DNA from: Clostridiales bacterium
Lineage (GTDB): Bacteria; Bacillota; Clostridia; Christensenellales; Aristaeellaceae
Direction: 5' to 3'
DNA: 26,800 nt
Assembly: GCA_004556545.1 (NCBI GenBank)
Contig: SFGO01000027.1
Span: 1-26,800 of the forward strand
Below, piece by piece: positions 16,247-23,958 of this stretch; position 1 is the first letter of the stretch, and each line of letters begins with the position of its first letter. The notes under the pieces are model-generated. The model saw only the letters and a list, made by a program, of their open reading frames with translations. It searched no databases and had not been told where the DNA came from. A program made the position numbers and the translations under genes.

Positions 16247-18316
16247 TTAGTTTTTCACTTTCATGCCCAGCGTGGTCTTGCAGACAACCTTGTCCAGCAG
16301 CATCAGCAGCGCGGGCAGGAACAGCAGTACGCTGCCCATGCTGACCAGCGCACCCCGGGCCATCAGCATGCACATGGAGCGGATGATGTCCATATCGGAG
16401 TACAGGGCCACGCCGAAGGTGGCGGCGAACAGGCCCAGACCGCTGACCAGAATAGAGGGCGTAGACGCGCCCAGCGCGGTGGTCACGGCTTCCCGTTTGG
16501 CGCTGCCGCCCACGCGCTCCGCCTTATAGCGGGTGGTCATGAGGATGGCATAGTCCACGGTGGCGCCCAGCTGGATGGTGCTGATGCAGATCGGGGCGAT
16601 GAAGGGCAGGGACTGGCCCAGATAGTGAGGCAAGCCCAGATTGATGAAGATAGCCAGCTCGATGACCGCGATCAGGATGAAGGGGAGCGTCAGGCTCTTT
16701 TCCACCAGCAGGATGATCAGGAACACGGCGATGATGGACACGGCGTTGACCACCTCAAAATCGTGGCCGGTGGTGTCGATCATATCCTTCATGCAGGGCG
16801 CTTCGCCGATGAGCATTCCGGAGGGGTCGTATTTCTTCAGGATGGACTGAAGGCCGGTGATCTGCTCGTTCACCGCGTCGCTGGCCACCCGGTACTCGGA
16901 GCTGATGAGCCAGAGCTGCCACTTGTCGCTTTCTACGATGGAGCGCACGCTGTCCGGCAGTACGTCCGCCGGCACCCGGCTGCCCAGCAGGCTTTGCAGG
17001 CTGAGCACGTAGCGCACGCCGTCCACCTGCTCCATCTCGTCCTGCATGGCCCGCAGCTCCCGGGAGGACAGGCTCGCATCCACCAGCATCATATGGGTGG
17101 AGGCAATGTCGAAGTCGTCGATCAGCTTATGGTTGGCAATCACGTAGTCGATGTCCTCCGGCAGGCACTGACCCATGTCGTAGTAAACTTCATCGTTGGT
17201 CTTCTGATAGCCGTACAGGGCCGGATAGACCAGCAGCACGAAGATCACCAGCATCACGGGGAAAGCCTTGACGATGCCCTTGGCAAAGCCGTCGGCGTTC
17301 CGGATCAGGGGACGATGGCGGGTCTTCTGCAAAGGACGGTCCAGCAGCAGGATCAGCGAGGGCAGCAGGGTAACGCAGCCCAGCACGCCCAGCAGCACGC
17401 CCTTGGCCATGACCAGACCCAGATCCTTGCCCAGCGTGAAGCTCATGAAGCACAGGGCGGCAAAGCCCGCAATGGTGGTCGCCGAGCTGCCCACCACGGA
17501 GGTCAGCGTTGCGCGGATGGCGTTGGCCATGGCCTCGTTGGGATCGGTGATCTGTTCCCGCTGCTCGTTGTAGCTGTGCCACAGGAAGATGGAGTAGTCC
17601 ATTGTGACGGCCAGCTGCAGCACGGCGGCCATAGCCTTGGTGATGTAGGAGATCTCACCCATCATCACATTGCTGCCCAGATTATAGACGATGCTGACGC
17701 CGATGGAGAACAGGAACACCAGCGGGGCCAGCCAGCTGTCCAGAAGGAGCATCATGGCGGCGCAGGCCAGCAGCACGGCCAGACCGACGTACACAGGCTC
17801 TTCCTGCTCGCACAGGTCTTTCAGGTCGGTGACCAGCGCCGACATGCCGGTGACGAAACACTGCTGCCCCGCCAGCGAACGAATCTCCCGGATGGCGTCC
17901 ATGGTCACATCCGCCGAGGTGGCGGAATCGAAGAACACGGCCATCAGCGTGGCGTTCTCCGTGTTGAATTTCTCATAGAGGCTGTCCGGCAGAAGCTCCA
18001 TGGGCAGGCGCAGGTCGGCCAGACTGTCGTACCAGACCACGCTGTCCACGTGTTCCACGGCGGCGATTTTTTCCTTCAGCGCCGCCACGTCCTTCGCGGG
18101 CATATTCTCCACAATCACCAGCGAAAACGCGCCCTTGCCGAAGTCGTTCAGCAGTTCGTTCTGGCCGATGACGGTATCCATGTCCTCGGGCAAATAGTCC
18201 AGCATATCATAATTGATGCGGGTATTGACCATGCCGAGCACAGCCGGCGCCAGCAGCACCAGCGCTACGATCAGAATGGCCACGCGGTACTTGACGACCG
18301 CCTTGGAAAAACGCAT
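16247..18316 (-). CDS. MMPL family (RND superfamily) transporter
   Basis: This 689-residue inner-membrane transporter has two related halves, each with one helix, an extracellular domain and five helices. Helices are at about 8-29, 175-325, 346-370 and 522-680. The intramembrane pairs D240-Y241 (TMDYSIF) and D588-Y589 (TVDYAIL) sit where the Asp-Tyr proton-relay pairs of MmpL proteins lie, which supports proton-driven transport. Family members export lipids or hydrophobic compounds; the substrate here is unknown. The ATG at 18316 is preceded by AAGGAAGGA. It is the second gene of the HdeD-MMPL-heptad protein operon and about 130 bases from the HdeD stop. Confidence 0.9.
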   Translation of the reverse strand: MRFSKAVVKYRVAILIVALVLLAPAVLGMVNTRINYDMLDYLPEDMDTVIGQNELLNDFGKGAFSLVIVENMPAKDVAALKEKIAAVEHVDSVVWYDSLADLRLPMELLPDSLYEKFNTENATLMAVFFDSATSADVTMDAIREIRSLAGQQCFVTGMSALVTDLKDLCEQEEPVYVGLAVLLACAAMMLLLDSWLAPLVFLFSIGVSIVYNLGSNVMMGEISYITKAMAAVLQLAVTMDYSIFLWHSYNEQREQITDPNEAMANAIRATLTSVVGSSATTIAGFAALCFMSFTLGKDLGLVMAKGVLLGVLGCVTLLPSLILLLDRPLQKTRHRPLIRNADGFAKGIVKAFPVMLVIFVLLVYPALYGYQKTNDEVYYDMGQCLPEDIDYVIANHKLIDDFDIASTHMMLVDASLSSRELRAMQDEMEQVDGVRYVLSLQSLLGSRVPADVLPDSVRSIVESDKWQLWLISSEYRVASDAVNEQITGLQSILKKYDPSGMLIGEAPCMKDMIDTTGHDFEVVNAVSIIAVFLIILLVEKSLTLPFILIAVIELAIFINLGLPHYLGQSLPFIAPICISTIQLGATVDYAILMTTRYKAERVGGSAKREAVTTALGASTPSILVSGLGLFAATFGVALYSDMDIIRSMCMLMARGALVSMGSVLLFLPALLMLLDKVVCKTTLGMKVKN

Positions 18317-18444
18317 GAGGCAAATCCTTCCTTTCTCTTTGGTTCGTGCTTGGGCAGCACCGCCCCGTTCGGCAGCAGTGCTAACGGGCTTTTTCCCTTA
18401 TCGCACTGCCTGATTGGCGCGGCGCTGCTCTTGAATGCAGCCGG

Positions 18445-19029
18445 TCACACGTCCAGCCACCGGCGGGGAGAATCGGGCCGCTGATTGTGAACCACCTTGA
18501 CGGCGAAAAGGGCCACGCAAAGGTTCAACGCACCTTCTACCACCATGGAGGCTCCGGCCAGCAGGGTCATGACCACGGCGCTCTCCGTGGGATGAAGGGC
18601 CAGCACCGCGCCGATCAGGCCCGCCAGCACCGCCAGCGCCAGAATGGCCCACCAGGAACGCAGGCCGAACTCCCGGGCGTCCACGGCGGTTTGCAGTTTG
18701 AACAGCCCGTCGGCCAGAATGGCCACGCCCAGCATCAGGCAGACGAAGCTCATGGCCCGTTCCGGCTTGGCCAGAATAATGGCGCCCAGCGCGATCAGCA
18801 ATATGCCGAAGGCAAGATCAAACTGGAAAGCCAGCCGGTACAGATCCTTGGAAAAATAGCCCAGCAGCTTCACAATGCCGAAGGCAATAAGCATCACGCC
18901 GGTTACAACGCCGATGAAGGAAACCGACCAGTCCCGAAGAACAATCAGCAGAACGCCCAGCACGCAGAACGCAGCGGACGTAACGATATAGCTGATCTTG
19001 GCCGCCCGAATGGGATTTTCGGAACGCAC
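18445..19029 (-). CDS. HdeD-like (DUF308) membrane protein
   Basis: This 194-residue protein consists almost entirely of six hydrophobic segments in three hairpin-like pairs, beginning ISYIVTSAAFCVLGVLLIVL. Phrases such as VSFIGVVTGVMLIAFGIVKL and MSFVCLMLGVAILADGLFKL are the repeats typical of the HdeD/DUF308 family. In enterobacteria HdeD is linked to acid resistance; the role in Firmicutes is unknown. The start is a GTG at 19029, supported by AAGGAGG eight bases upstream. It is the first gene of the operon, directly behind a promoter flanked by two copies of the putative TetR operator. Confidence 0.82.
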   Translation of the reverse strand: MRSENPIRAAKISYIVTSAAFCVLGVLLIVLRDWSVSFIGVVTGVMLIAFGIVKLLGYFSKDLYRLAFQFDLAFGILLIALGAIILAKPERAMSFVCLMLGVAILADGLFKLQTAVDAREFGLRSWWAILALAVLAGLIGAVLALHPTESAVVMTLLAGASMVVEGALNLCVALFAVKVVHNQRPDSPRRWLDV

Positions 19030-19063
19030 GGTTTCTCACCTCCTTCCCATGGTTTTCGGGGAG

Positions 19064-19091
19064 AGTATAGCACCGAAAAACCGGCAGACAA
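19064..19091 (-). promoter_or_regulatory. Promoter of the HdeD-MMPL-heptad protein operon
   Basis: On the minus strand TTGTCT (19091-19086) and TATACT (19069-19064) are separated by 16 bases. The -35 box itself contains a TGTCT half-site like those in the putative TetR operators just upstream. Confidence 0.65.
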
Positions 19092-19093
19092 AC

Positions 19094-19144
19094 GGACACC
19101 TCGCCGCCCTTGTTCAAAAAGCAGACAGGGGCGGCGAGGTGTCT
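19094..19144. repeat. 15-bp inverted repeat around operator copy A
   Basis: GACACCTCGCCGCCC at about 19095-19109 and GGGCGGCGAGGTGTC at about 19129-19143 are perfect complements. They enclose operator copy A and supply part of operator copy B. The arrangement could form a cruciform or allow cooperative binding of two TetR dimers. Confidence 0.7.
19109..19129. promoter_or_regulatory. Putative TetR operator copy A
   Basis: 21-bp motif with half-sites TGTTC-N7-AGACA and a conserved AGACAGG end, just upstream of the HdeD operon -35 box. It aligns base for base with copies B and C at most positions. Confidence 0.55.
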
Positions 19145-19158
19145 AAAAACCAGACAGG
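19138..19158. promoter_or_regulatory. Putative TetR operator copy B
   Basis: The half-sites TGTCT-N7-AGACA are a perfect dyad, followed by the same GG as copies A and C. Its centre lies 29 bp from that of copy A, upstream of the HdeD operon promoter. Confidence 0.6.
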
Positions 19159-19255
19159 AAAAGGAAATTGTCTGAAAGGAGCTATGGAAAAAGGAATTTT
19201 CGGAAATCAAAAAGCGCCGGAAAACACGGCTTCCGGCGCAAGATTTTGAGCGAGA

Positions 19256-19813
19256 TCATTCCATCCCGCAGCGTTCCAGCATTTCCTCCAGCATGCCCTT
19301 GCGCAGCTCGCCCAGACGCTCCACCCGCTGGGGGAACTCGTCGCTCAGGTTGTTGTTCAGCCAGTCGATGAACAGGCCGAAGCACTGGCAGCGGTACACG
19401 GCCACGATGATCTCCCGGTCCTGCCGGTCGATCTTCCTGTCGCCCAGCAGGGTGTTGAGGTAGGTTTCCACAATATACTGGCACACCTGCATCAGGTAAT
19501 GCTCGTAAATATCCCGGTTGGAGGAATTGTAGATGTGCAGCACCGCCCGCCTGTTCTTCTGAATTTCCTGAATGGCCAGCCGGATACATTCCTCATAGGA
19601 GCTGATGGTGGGATGAGCCTTGAACAGCTCCGCCGCTTCCTCCTGCACGATGGCTTCGATTAGGGCGGGAATATCGCTGAAATGATAATAGAAGGTATTG
19701 CGGTTGATGCCGCAGTCCTCCACGATGTCCTTGATGGTGACCTTATTGATGGGGCGCTGATCTACCAGCTTCAAAAACGACTGCATAATGGCTTTCCGGG
19801 TGAAAGAGGGCAT
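19256..19813 (-). CDS. TetR/AcrR family transcriptional regulator
   Basis: This 185-residue dimeric repressor-type protein has an N-terminal TetR helix-turn-helix at about residues 4-50. It contains TIKDIVEDCGINRNTFYYHF, a classic recognition-helix sequence. The C-terminal ligand domain resembles the DhaS-like group (single FYYHF version, short, rich in charged helices). The ATG at 19813 is chosen because AAAGGAG lies nine bases upstream; the longer open frame from 19861 lacks a ribosome site. The gene lies upstream of the HdeD-MMPL operon on the same strand and divergent from the radical SAM gene. Three copies of one dyad in these two intergenic regions suggest it controls both directions and itself. 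Confidence 0.85.
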   Translation of the reverse strand: MPSFTRKAIMQSFLKLVDQRPINKVTIKDIVEDCGINRNTFYYHFSDIPALIEAIVQEEAAELFKAHPTISSYEECIRLAIQEIQKNRRAVLHIYNSSNRDIYEHYLMQVCQYIVETYLNTLLGDRKIDRQDREIIVAVYRCQCFGLFIDWLNNNLSDEFPQRVERLGELRKGMLEEMLERCGME

Positions 19814-19893
19814 GGGGTTCGGCTCCTTTCGTATCCATGGGCCGCCGCAGATCCGCGGCAAAATAGCGTTCTAAACGAAAAATATCCCTCCGC

Positions 19894-19922
19894 AGTATAA
19901 CAAATTCCGCCCTTTTTCGCAA
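19894..19922 (-). promoter_or_regulatory. Promoter of the tetR-type gene
   Basis: On the minus strand TTGCGA (19922-19917) and TATACT (19899-19894) are separated by exactly 17 bases. Upstream of the -35 lies a dyad, CTGTTTT at 19931-19937 with AAAACAG at 19948-19954, and then operator copy C. Confidence 0.7.
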
Positions 19923-19968
19923 TGGTCATTCTGTTTTCCGTGACCAAAAAACAGGCGGGGCGGCCGTC

Positions 19969-19989
19969 CCTGTTCGAAAACCAGACAGG
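19969..19989. promoter_or_regulatory. Putative TetR operator copy C
   Basis: Outer half-sites CCTGT and ACAGG form a perfect dyad around TTCGAAAACCAG. The sequence matches copies A and B, sharing AAAACCAGACAGG with B. It lies between the divergent tetR and radical SAM genes, about 45 bp from either candidate -35 box. Confidence 0.55.
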
Positions 19990-20034
19990 CGGCGGGAAAT
20001 GCCGCGTTTTCCGGCAGGATGAAAACATTGTCCA

Positions 20035-20063
20035 TTGCGGCCCTTGCGACAGGACGGTACAGT
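20035..20063 (+). promoter_or_regulatory. Candidate promoter of the radical SAM gene
   Basis: TTGCGG at 20035-20040 and TACAGT at 20058-20063 are 17 bases apart. The match is moderate. No better pair was seen between operator copy C and the ribosome site. Confidence 0.4.
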
Positions 20064-20121
20064 AAGGAAGAACCAACCGAAAAGCGCCGAAAGCGCATTC
20101 GGACAAGGAGGATTTTTTAAG

Positions 20122-21474
20122 ATGAAATACAAGGCGATCAAAGAAATCGCGCTGAAAACGGCGCTGGGGTATCTGGAAAAAGACCCGGAGAAGAACATGC
20201 CCAAGCTGATGAACTGGGTGGACAAGCTGGCCGGCACCGGCCCCGACAGCTTCGAGAGCCAGCGGGCGGCGGTGCGCGCTGTGGTAGAGGATCCGACCAA
20301 CAACATGCATCAGCTCATCCTGAACCTTTTCAACGACGTGGATCGGGATCAGCTGAAGACCTTCTTCACCAATTTCATCCTCAACGCCAACATTCTGGGC
20401 TGGCCCATTGAGGAGGAATACCGCAAGAAGTACAACTGCAACATCCCGTGGGTCATCCTGCTGGATCCCACGTCCGCCTGCAACCTGCACTGCACCGGCT
20501 GCTGGGCCGCGGAATACGGCAACAAGCTGAACCTGAGCTTTGAGGAGATCGACTCCATCATCACCCAGGGCAAGGAAATGGGCGTGTACTTTTATATCTA
20601 CACCGGCGGCGAACCGCTGGTACGCAAGGAAGACCTCATCAAGATCTGCCGCAAGCACAACGACTGCGTGTTCCTGTCCTTCACCAACGGCACCCTGATC
20701 GACGAAGCCTTTGCCGATCAGATGCTGGAAGTGGGCAACTTTGTGCCCGCTATCAGCATCGAGGGCTTTGAAGAGGCCACCGACGGCCGCCGGGGCCACG
20801 GCACCTATCAGAAGGTCATCCATGCCATGGAAATTCTGAAGAAGAAGCGGCTTGCCTTCGGCCTGAGCTGCTGCTACACCAGCAAGAATATCGACTCCAT
20901 CGCTTCCAATGAATTCATGGATCACATGATCGACTGGGGCGCGAAGTTCGTGTGGTACTTCCACTATATGCCCGTGGGCAACGACGCGGCCCCCGAGCTG
21001 CTGCCCACGCCCGAGCAGCGGGAATACATGTACCACCAGATCCGCCACATCCGCGCCACCAAGCCCATTTTCGCCATGGATTTCCAGAACGACGGCGAGT
21101 TTGTGGGCGGCTGCATCGCAGGCGGACGGCGCTACTTCCACATCAACGCCAACGGCGATATGGACCCCTGCGTGTTCATCCACTATTCCGATTCCAATAT
21201 TCGGGAAAAGACGCTGCTGGAAGGCCTGCAGTCTCCCATTTTCATGGCCTACCACGACGGCCAGCCCTTCAACCACAACCACCTGCGCCCCTGCCCCATG
21301 CTGGAAAACCCGGACCTTCTGCGCAAGATCGTCAAGGAGACCGGCGCGCGCTCCACGGACCTGCAGTCCCCGGAGACGGTGGATCATCTCTGCGACAAGT
21401 GCGAGAAGTACGCCGCCTGCTGGAAGCCCAAGGCGGACGAGCTGTGGCGGCAGTCCCATCCGGAAGACAAATAA
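20122..21474 (+). CDS. Radical SAM protein with SPASM-like C-terminal domain, function unknown
   Basis: This 450-residue iron-sulfur enzyme begins with an N-terminal helical region of about 110 residues. The radical SAM core has C120-x3-C124-x2-C127 (CNLHCTGC) and the SAM-binding YTGGEP stretch. C-terminal cysteines C331, C350, C391, C424, C427 and C433 are arranged like a SPASM auxiliary-cluster domain (GGCIAGG, DPCVF, CDKCEKYAAC). The ATG at 20122 has AAGGAGGA nine bases upstream; the longer open frame from 20035 lacks such a site. SPASM proteins often modify peptides, but no small precursor-peptide gene is visible on either side. The shared operator motif ties it to the TetR and MMPL genes, hinting at an envelope role. 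That link is inference. Confidence 0.85.
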   Translation: MKYKAIKEIALKTALGYLEKDPEKNMPKLMNWVDKLAGTGPDSFESQRAAVRAVVEDPTNNMHQLILNLFNDVDRDQLKTFFTNFILNANILGWPIEEEYRKKYNCNIPWVILLDPTSACNLHCTGCWAAEYGNKLNLSFEEIDSIITQGKEMGVYFYIYTGGEPLVRKEDLIKICRKHNDCVFLSFTNGTLIDEAFADQMLEVGNFVPAISIEGFEEATDGRRGHGTYQKVIHAMEILKKKRLAFGLSCCYTSKNIDSIASNEFMDHMIDWGAKFVWYFHYMPVGNDAAPELLPTPEQREYMYHQIRHIRATKPIFAMDFQNDGEFVGGCIAGGRRYFHINANGDMDPCVFIHYSDSNIREKTLLEGLQSPIFMAYHDGQPFNHNHLRPCPMLENPDLLRKIVKETGARSTDLQSPETVDHLCDKCEKYAACWKPKADELWRQSHPEDK

Positions 21475-21491
21475 CGGAAGCAGAAATTTTT

Positions 21492-21523
21492 GCCCCGTCT
21501 GCCCTGCGGCAGGCGGGGCTTTT
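21492..21523 (+). terminator. Terminator of the radical SAM gene
   Basis: GCCCCGTCTGCC pairs with GGCAGGCGGGGC (one G-U pair) around a CTGC loop and is followed by TTTTCCTC, 18 bases past the stop codon. Confidence 0.75.
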
Positions 21524-21538
21524 CCTCAAAAAGCCAAC

Positions 21539-21568
21539 AAAAAAACGACGCCAAAGCAAATGCTTCGG
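21539..21568 (-). terminator. Probable terminator of rnpB
   Basis: On the minus strand CCGAAGC-ATTT-GCTTTGG forms a short stem with one mismatch, followed by GCGTCG and a seven-T run, directly after the 3' end of the RNase P RNA. The 3' tail may be processed away. Confidence 0.45.
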
Positions 21569-21578
21569 AGCCGAAAAC

Positions 21579-21917
21579 AATGGGTGCGGTCGTAAGCCGA
21601 GTTCTGTCGTTGGACGATCATCTATCTACTCTCCGCGTCGCCGCAGAGCTCCAGCGATCTCTTTAGAGGCACGACGAGCAGCCGTATCGCCTCTGGTCGG
21701 ATCTTGCATCGGGTGGGGTTTACAGCGGAGCCGTGTCGCCATGGCCCCGGGTGAGCTCTTACCTCGCCTTTCCAGCCTTACCCGGACGGACGCCCGGGCG
21801 GTATATCTCTGTTGCACTTTCCTTGGAGTTGCCTCCACCAGCCGTTAGCTGGCACCCTGCTCTGTGATGCTCGGACTTTCCTCATGGTTTCCCACGCGAT
21901 CGCCTGGCCGCCCCATT
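21579..21917 (-). ncRNA. rnpB: RNase P RNA
   Basis: This is the catalytic RNA of ribonuclease P, which trims the 5' ends of tRNA precursors. On the minus strand the universally conserved 5' segment GAGGAAAGTCCGAGC lies at 21883-21869. The conserved 3' segment ACAGAACTCGGCTTAC lies at 21607-21592. The outermost P1 helix can be drawn from AATGGG and GCGG at the 5' end with CCGC and CCCATT at the 3' end, which fixes the limits to within a few bases. The length of about 339 is normal for the bacterial RNA. A strong promoter ends about eight bases before the 5' end. Confidence 0.95.
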
Positions 21918-21925
21918 GCCCGTTC

Positions 21926-21954
21926 AGCATAGCACGCCCCTGGGGAGAAGTCAA
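21926..21954 (-). promoter_or_regulatory. Promoter of rnpB
   Basis: On the minus strand TTGACT (21954-21949) and TATGCT (21931-21926) are separated by 17 bases. The RNA 5' end inferred from the P1 helix falls eight to nine bases downstream, so promoter and RNA end support each other. Confidence 0.8.
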
Positions 21955-22026
21955 GCGCGGAATGGGGAAAGAAGGCCGCGCGGGAAATTCTCCTGCGCCC
22001 TCAGGATGGCATTTTCCCTGTTTTCG

Positions 22027-22035
22027 TGCTATACT
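22027..22035 (+). promoter_or_regulatory. Extended -10 promoter of the HAD phosphatase gene
   Basis: TGCTATACT has the TGn extension of a -10 box and lies 46 bases before the TTG start. No good -35 is visible. Confidence 0.4.
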
Positions 22036-22080
22036 GCATACGGTTTGAACCGCTGATTTCATGACCCGGAGGGGTTTGTT

Positions 22081-22764
22081 TTGCAAAAGAGCTACGCCTT
22101 GTTTGACTTTGACGGAACCCTGCGAAAGGGGGATTCCATTGTCTCCCTGTGCCTTTACGCCCACCGGCGGAAGCTGTGTACCACCGGCCAGCTGCTGAAG
22201 GGCGTCGTTTCCGCCGTGGGCTACGGTCTGCACCTCTGCTCGGCGGAGCGTGCCAAAGCGGCGGCGCTGTGCTGGATGAAGGGGCGGCTCGTGCCGGAGG
22301 CGGAAGCGTTTTCCACGGATTTCTGCCTGCACGTGCTGGTGCCCCAGATGTACCCGGAGGGCCTGAAAGCGATCCGGCAGGAGCAGGCCCGGGGCGCCAG
22401 CGTCCTGCTGGTAACGGCTTCGCCTTCCTTTTATCTGGAACCGCTGGAAAGCATGCTGGGCGTGGAAGCGGTTATCGGCACCCGGATGAATGTGGATGAC
22501 CGGGAGCGTTATACCGGCGATATTTGCGGCGATAACTGCCGCGGCATTCAGAAGCCCCTGCGGCTGGCGGAATATTTGGCTGCCCGGGGAGACCGGCTGG
22601 ATTATGAAGCGTCCTCGGCCTACGGCGACAGCGCCAGCGACCTGAACATGCTGGAGCTGTGCGCCCGGCAGGTGGGCGTGAACCCCAAGCCCAAGCTGCG
22701 CAAGGCGCTGGAAGGCCGTAAAAACGCCGAGATTGTCCGCTGGACGCCGCCTGGGAAAGAATAA
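22081..22764 (+). CDS. HAD superfamily hydrolase, subfamily IB (phosphatase)
   Basis: This 227-residue cytoplasmic protein is likely a phosphomonoesterase. Motif I is FDFDGTL with nucleophile D9 and D11, motif II is VTASPSF, a lysine is in QKPLRL, and motif IV is GDSASDLNML with D183 and D187. A helical C1-type cap is expected between motifs I and II. This pattern matches the HAD-IB group that includes phosphoserine phosphatase-like enzymes, but the substrate cannot be read from the sequence. The start is a TTG at 22081 with GGAGGGG about six bases upstream. A beta-lactamase-fold hydrolase follows 37 bases after the stop on the same strand. Confidence 0.85.
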   Translation: MQKSYALFDFDGTLRKGDSIVSLCLYAHRRKLCTTGQLLKGVVSAVGYGLHLCSAERAKAAALCWMKGRLVPEAEAFSTDFCLHVLVPQMYPEGLKAIRQEQARGASVLLVTASPSFYLEPLESMLGVEAVIGTRMNVDDRERYTGDICGDNCRGIQKPLRLAEYLAARGDRLDYEASSAYGDSASDLNMLELCARQVGVNPKPKLRKALEGRKNAEIVRWTPPGKE

Positions 22765-22801
22765 TCGCTATTTTCTGTGATCGTACAAAGGAGGAAACGC
22801 C

Positions 22802-23860
22802 ATGCAGCGAACGCCGGATTTTTCCCTTGCTCATCAGGTTGTGGAAAAAGCGCTGGAGCAGGAGGTGTTCCCCGCTGCCTGCGTGCTGGTAGGCCGACGG
22901 GAAAAAGTGCTGTTCCGCCGGGCCTACGGCAGGCTGTCCATTGAGGAGGACGCCGGGCTGTGCAACGAGCAGACCCGCTTCGATCTGGCTTCCGTTTCCA
23001 AGCCGCTGGTGGTCGGCATGCTGGCCCTGCGGGCGCTGGAAAGCGGAAAGCTCTGCTTGTGGGATAAGCTGGGCACCTTTATCGACGCGCCCGCCGATAA
23101 GCAGGAGATCACCATTGCGCAGATTTTGACCCATACGGCGGGCTTCCCGCCGGGACTGCACCTGTGGCAGCTGGCCCGCACGCCGGAACAGAGCACGGAG
23201 CTGATTCTGGCTGCGCCGTTGGATTTCCAGCCTGGCACCCGGGTGCAGTACAGCTGCACGGGCTTTATACTGCTGGGGCAGCTGCTGGAATGCATCTACG
23301 GCCTGCCGCTGAACGAGCTGGCGGTGCAGGAGGTCTTCTGGCCCCTGAAAATGAAAAACACCTCCTACCTTCCGGCAGGCAGCAATATCGCGTCTACGGA
23401 AATGCAGGATGACGGCTTCTGCCTGACCGGCGCGGTTCACGATGAAAACGCCCGTTTTCTGGGCGGCGTCAGCGGCAATGCGGGCGTGTTTTCCACCATG
23501 GACGATCTGGCGCTGTTTGTGCAGATGCTGGCGGCGGAGGGGGAGCTTCCCGACGGCAGCCGTTATCTTTGCCCTGCCACCGTGCGCCTGAGCATGCAGA
23601 ACCGCACGCCGGGGATGGCGCAGGGCCGGGGCTTGGGCTTCTATCTGCCCTGGTACGACAACGGCTATACCGGCGATCTGTTCCCGAAGGAGACCATCGG
23701 CCATACGGGCTTTACCGGCACCAGCTTTTCCTACGACCCCACCACGGGCCTGTATCTGATCTTCCTGACGAACCGGGTCTGCCCTTCCCGGGAGGGCACC
23801 GCCATCTTCCGGGTGCGCCGCCTGCTGCATAACGCGGTATACGCGGCAGCGGGACTGTAA
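22802..23860 (+). CDS. Beta-lactamase family (class C-like) serine hydrolase
   Basis: This 352-residue protein has the serine beta-lactamase/penicillin-binding fold (PF00144 type). The catalytic SxxK motif is SVSK at residues 64-67 within FDLASVSKPLV. Tyr150 in QYSCTG takes the YxN/YxS position, here with Cys as the third residue. HTG at 301-303 replaces KTG, as is common in esterase-like members. There is no signal peptide, so a cytoplasmic esterase or peptidase is more likely than an antibiotic-resistance enzyme. The ATG at 22802 has AAAGGAGG upstream. It is transcribed with the HAD phosphatase and ends at a strong bidirectional terminator. Confidence 0.85.
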   Translation: MQRTPDFSLAHQVVEKALEQEVFPAACVLVGRREKVLFRRAYGRLSIEEDAGLCNEQTRFDLASVSKPLVVGMLALRALESGKLCLWDKLGTFIDAPADKQEITIAQILTHTAGFPPGLHLWQLARTPEQSTELILAAPLDFQPGTRVQYSCTGFILLGQLLECIYGLPLNELAVQEVFWPLKMKNTSYLPAGSNIASTEMQDDGFCLTGAVHDENARFLGGVSGNAGVFSTMDDLALFVQMLAAEGELPDGSRYLCPATVRLSMQNRTPGMAQGRGLGFYLPWYDNGYTGDLFPKETIGHTGFTGTSFSYDPTTGLYLIFLTNRVCPSREGTAIFRVRRLLHNAVYAAAGL

Positions 23861-23877
23861 GCATTGAAAAGGATCAA

Positions 23878-23918
23878 AAAACGGACTGACTTTCCGCATT
23901 GGAAAATCAGTCCGTTTT
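23878..23918. terminator. Bidirectional terminator
   Basis: AAAACGGACTGA pairs perfectly with TCAGTCCGTTTT, with an inner TTTCC/GGAAA pairing. T-rich tracts follow on both strands. It ends the serine hydrolase transcript and, from the other side, the foldase transcript. Confidence 0.85.
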
Positions 23919-23958
23919 GTTTTGCTGTTTGACTTTTTTGCTTCAGCGGCGGAGAACC

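Noticed and set aside
15947..18484. Open frame of 845 codons on the plus strand opposite the MMPL gene
   Set aside because: The translation is rich in His and Gln with no membrane or domain pattern, while the minus strand encodes a complete MMPL transporter.
19862..20121. Precursor peptide for the radical SAM enzyme
   Set aside because: No short frame with a ribosome site and a Cys-, Gly- or Asn-rich core was found; the region is filled by promoters and the operator-like dyads.
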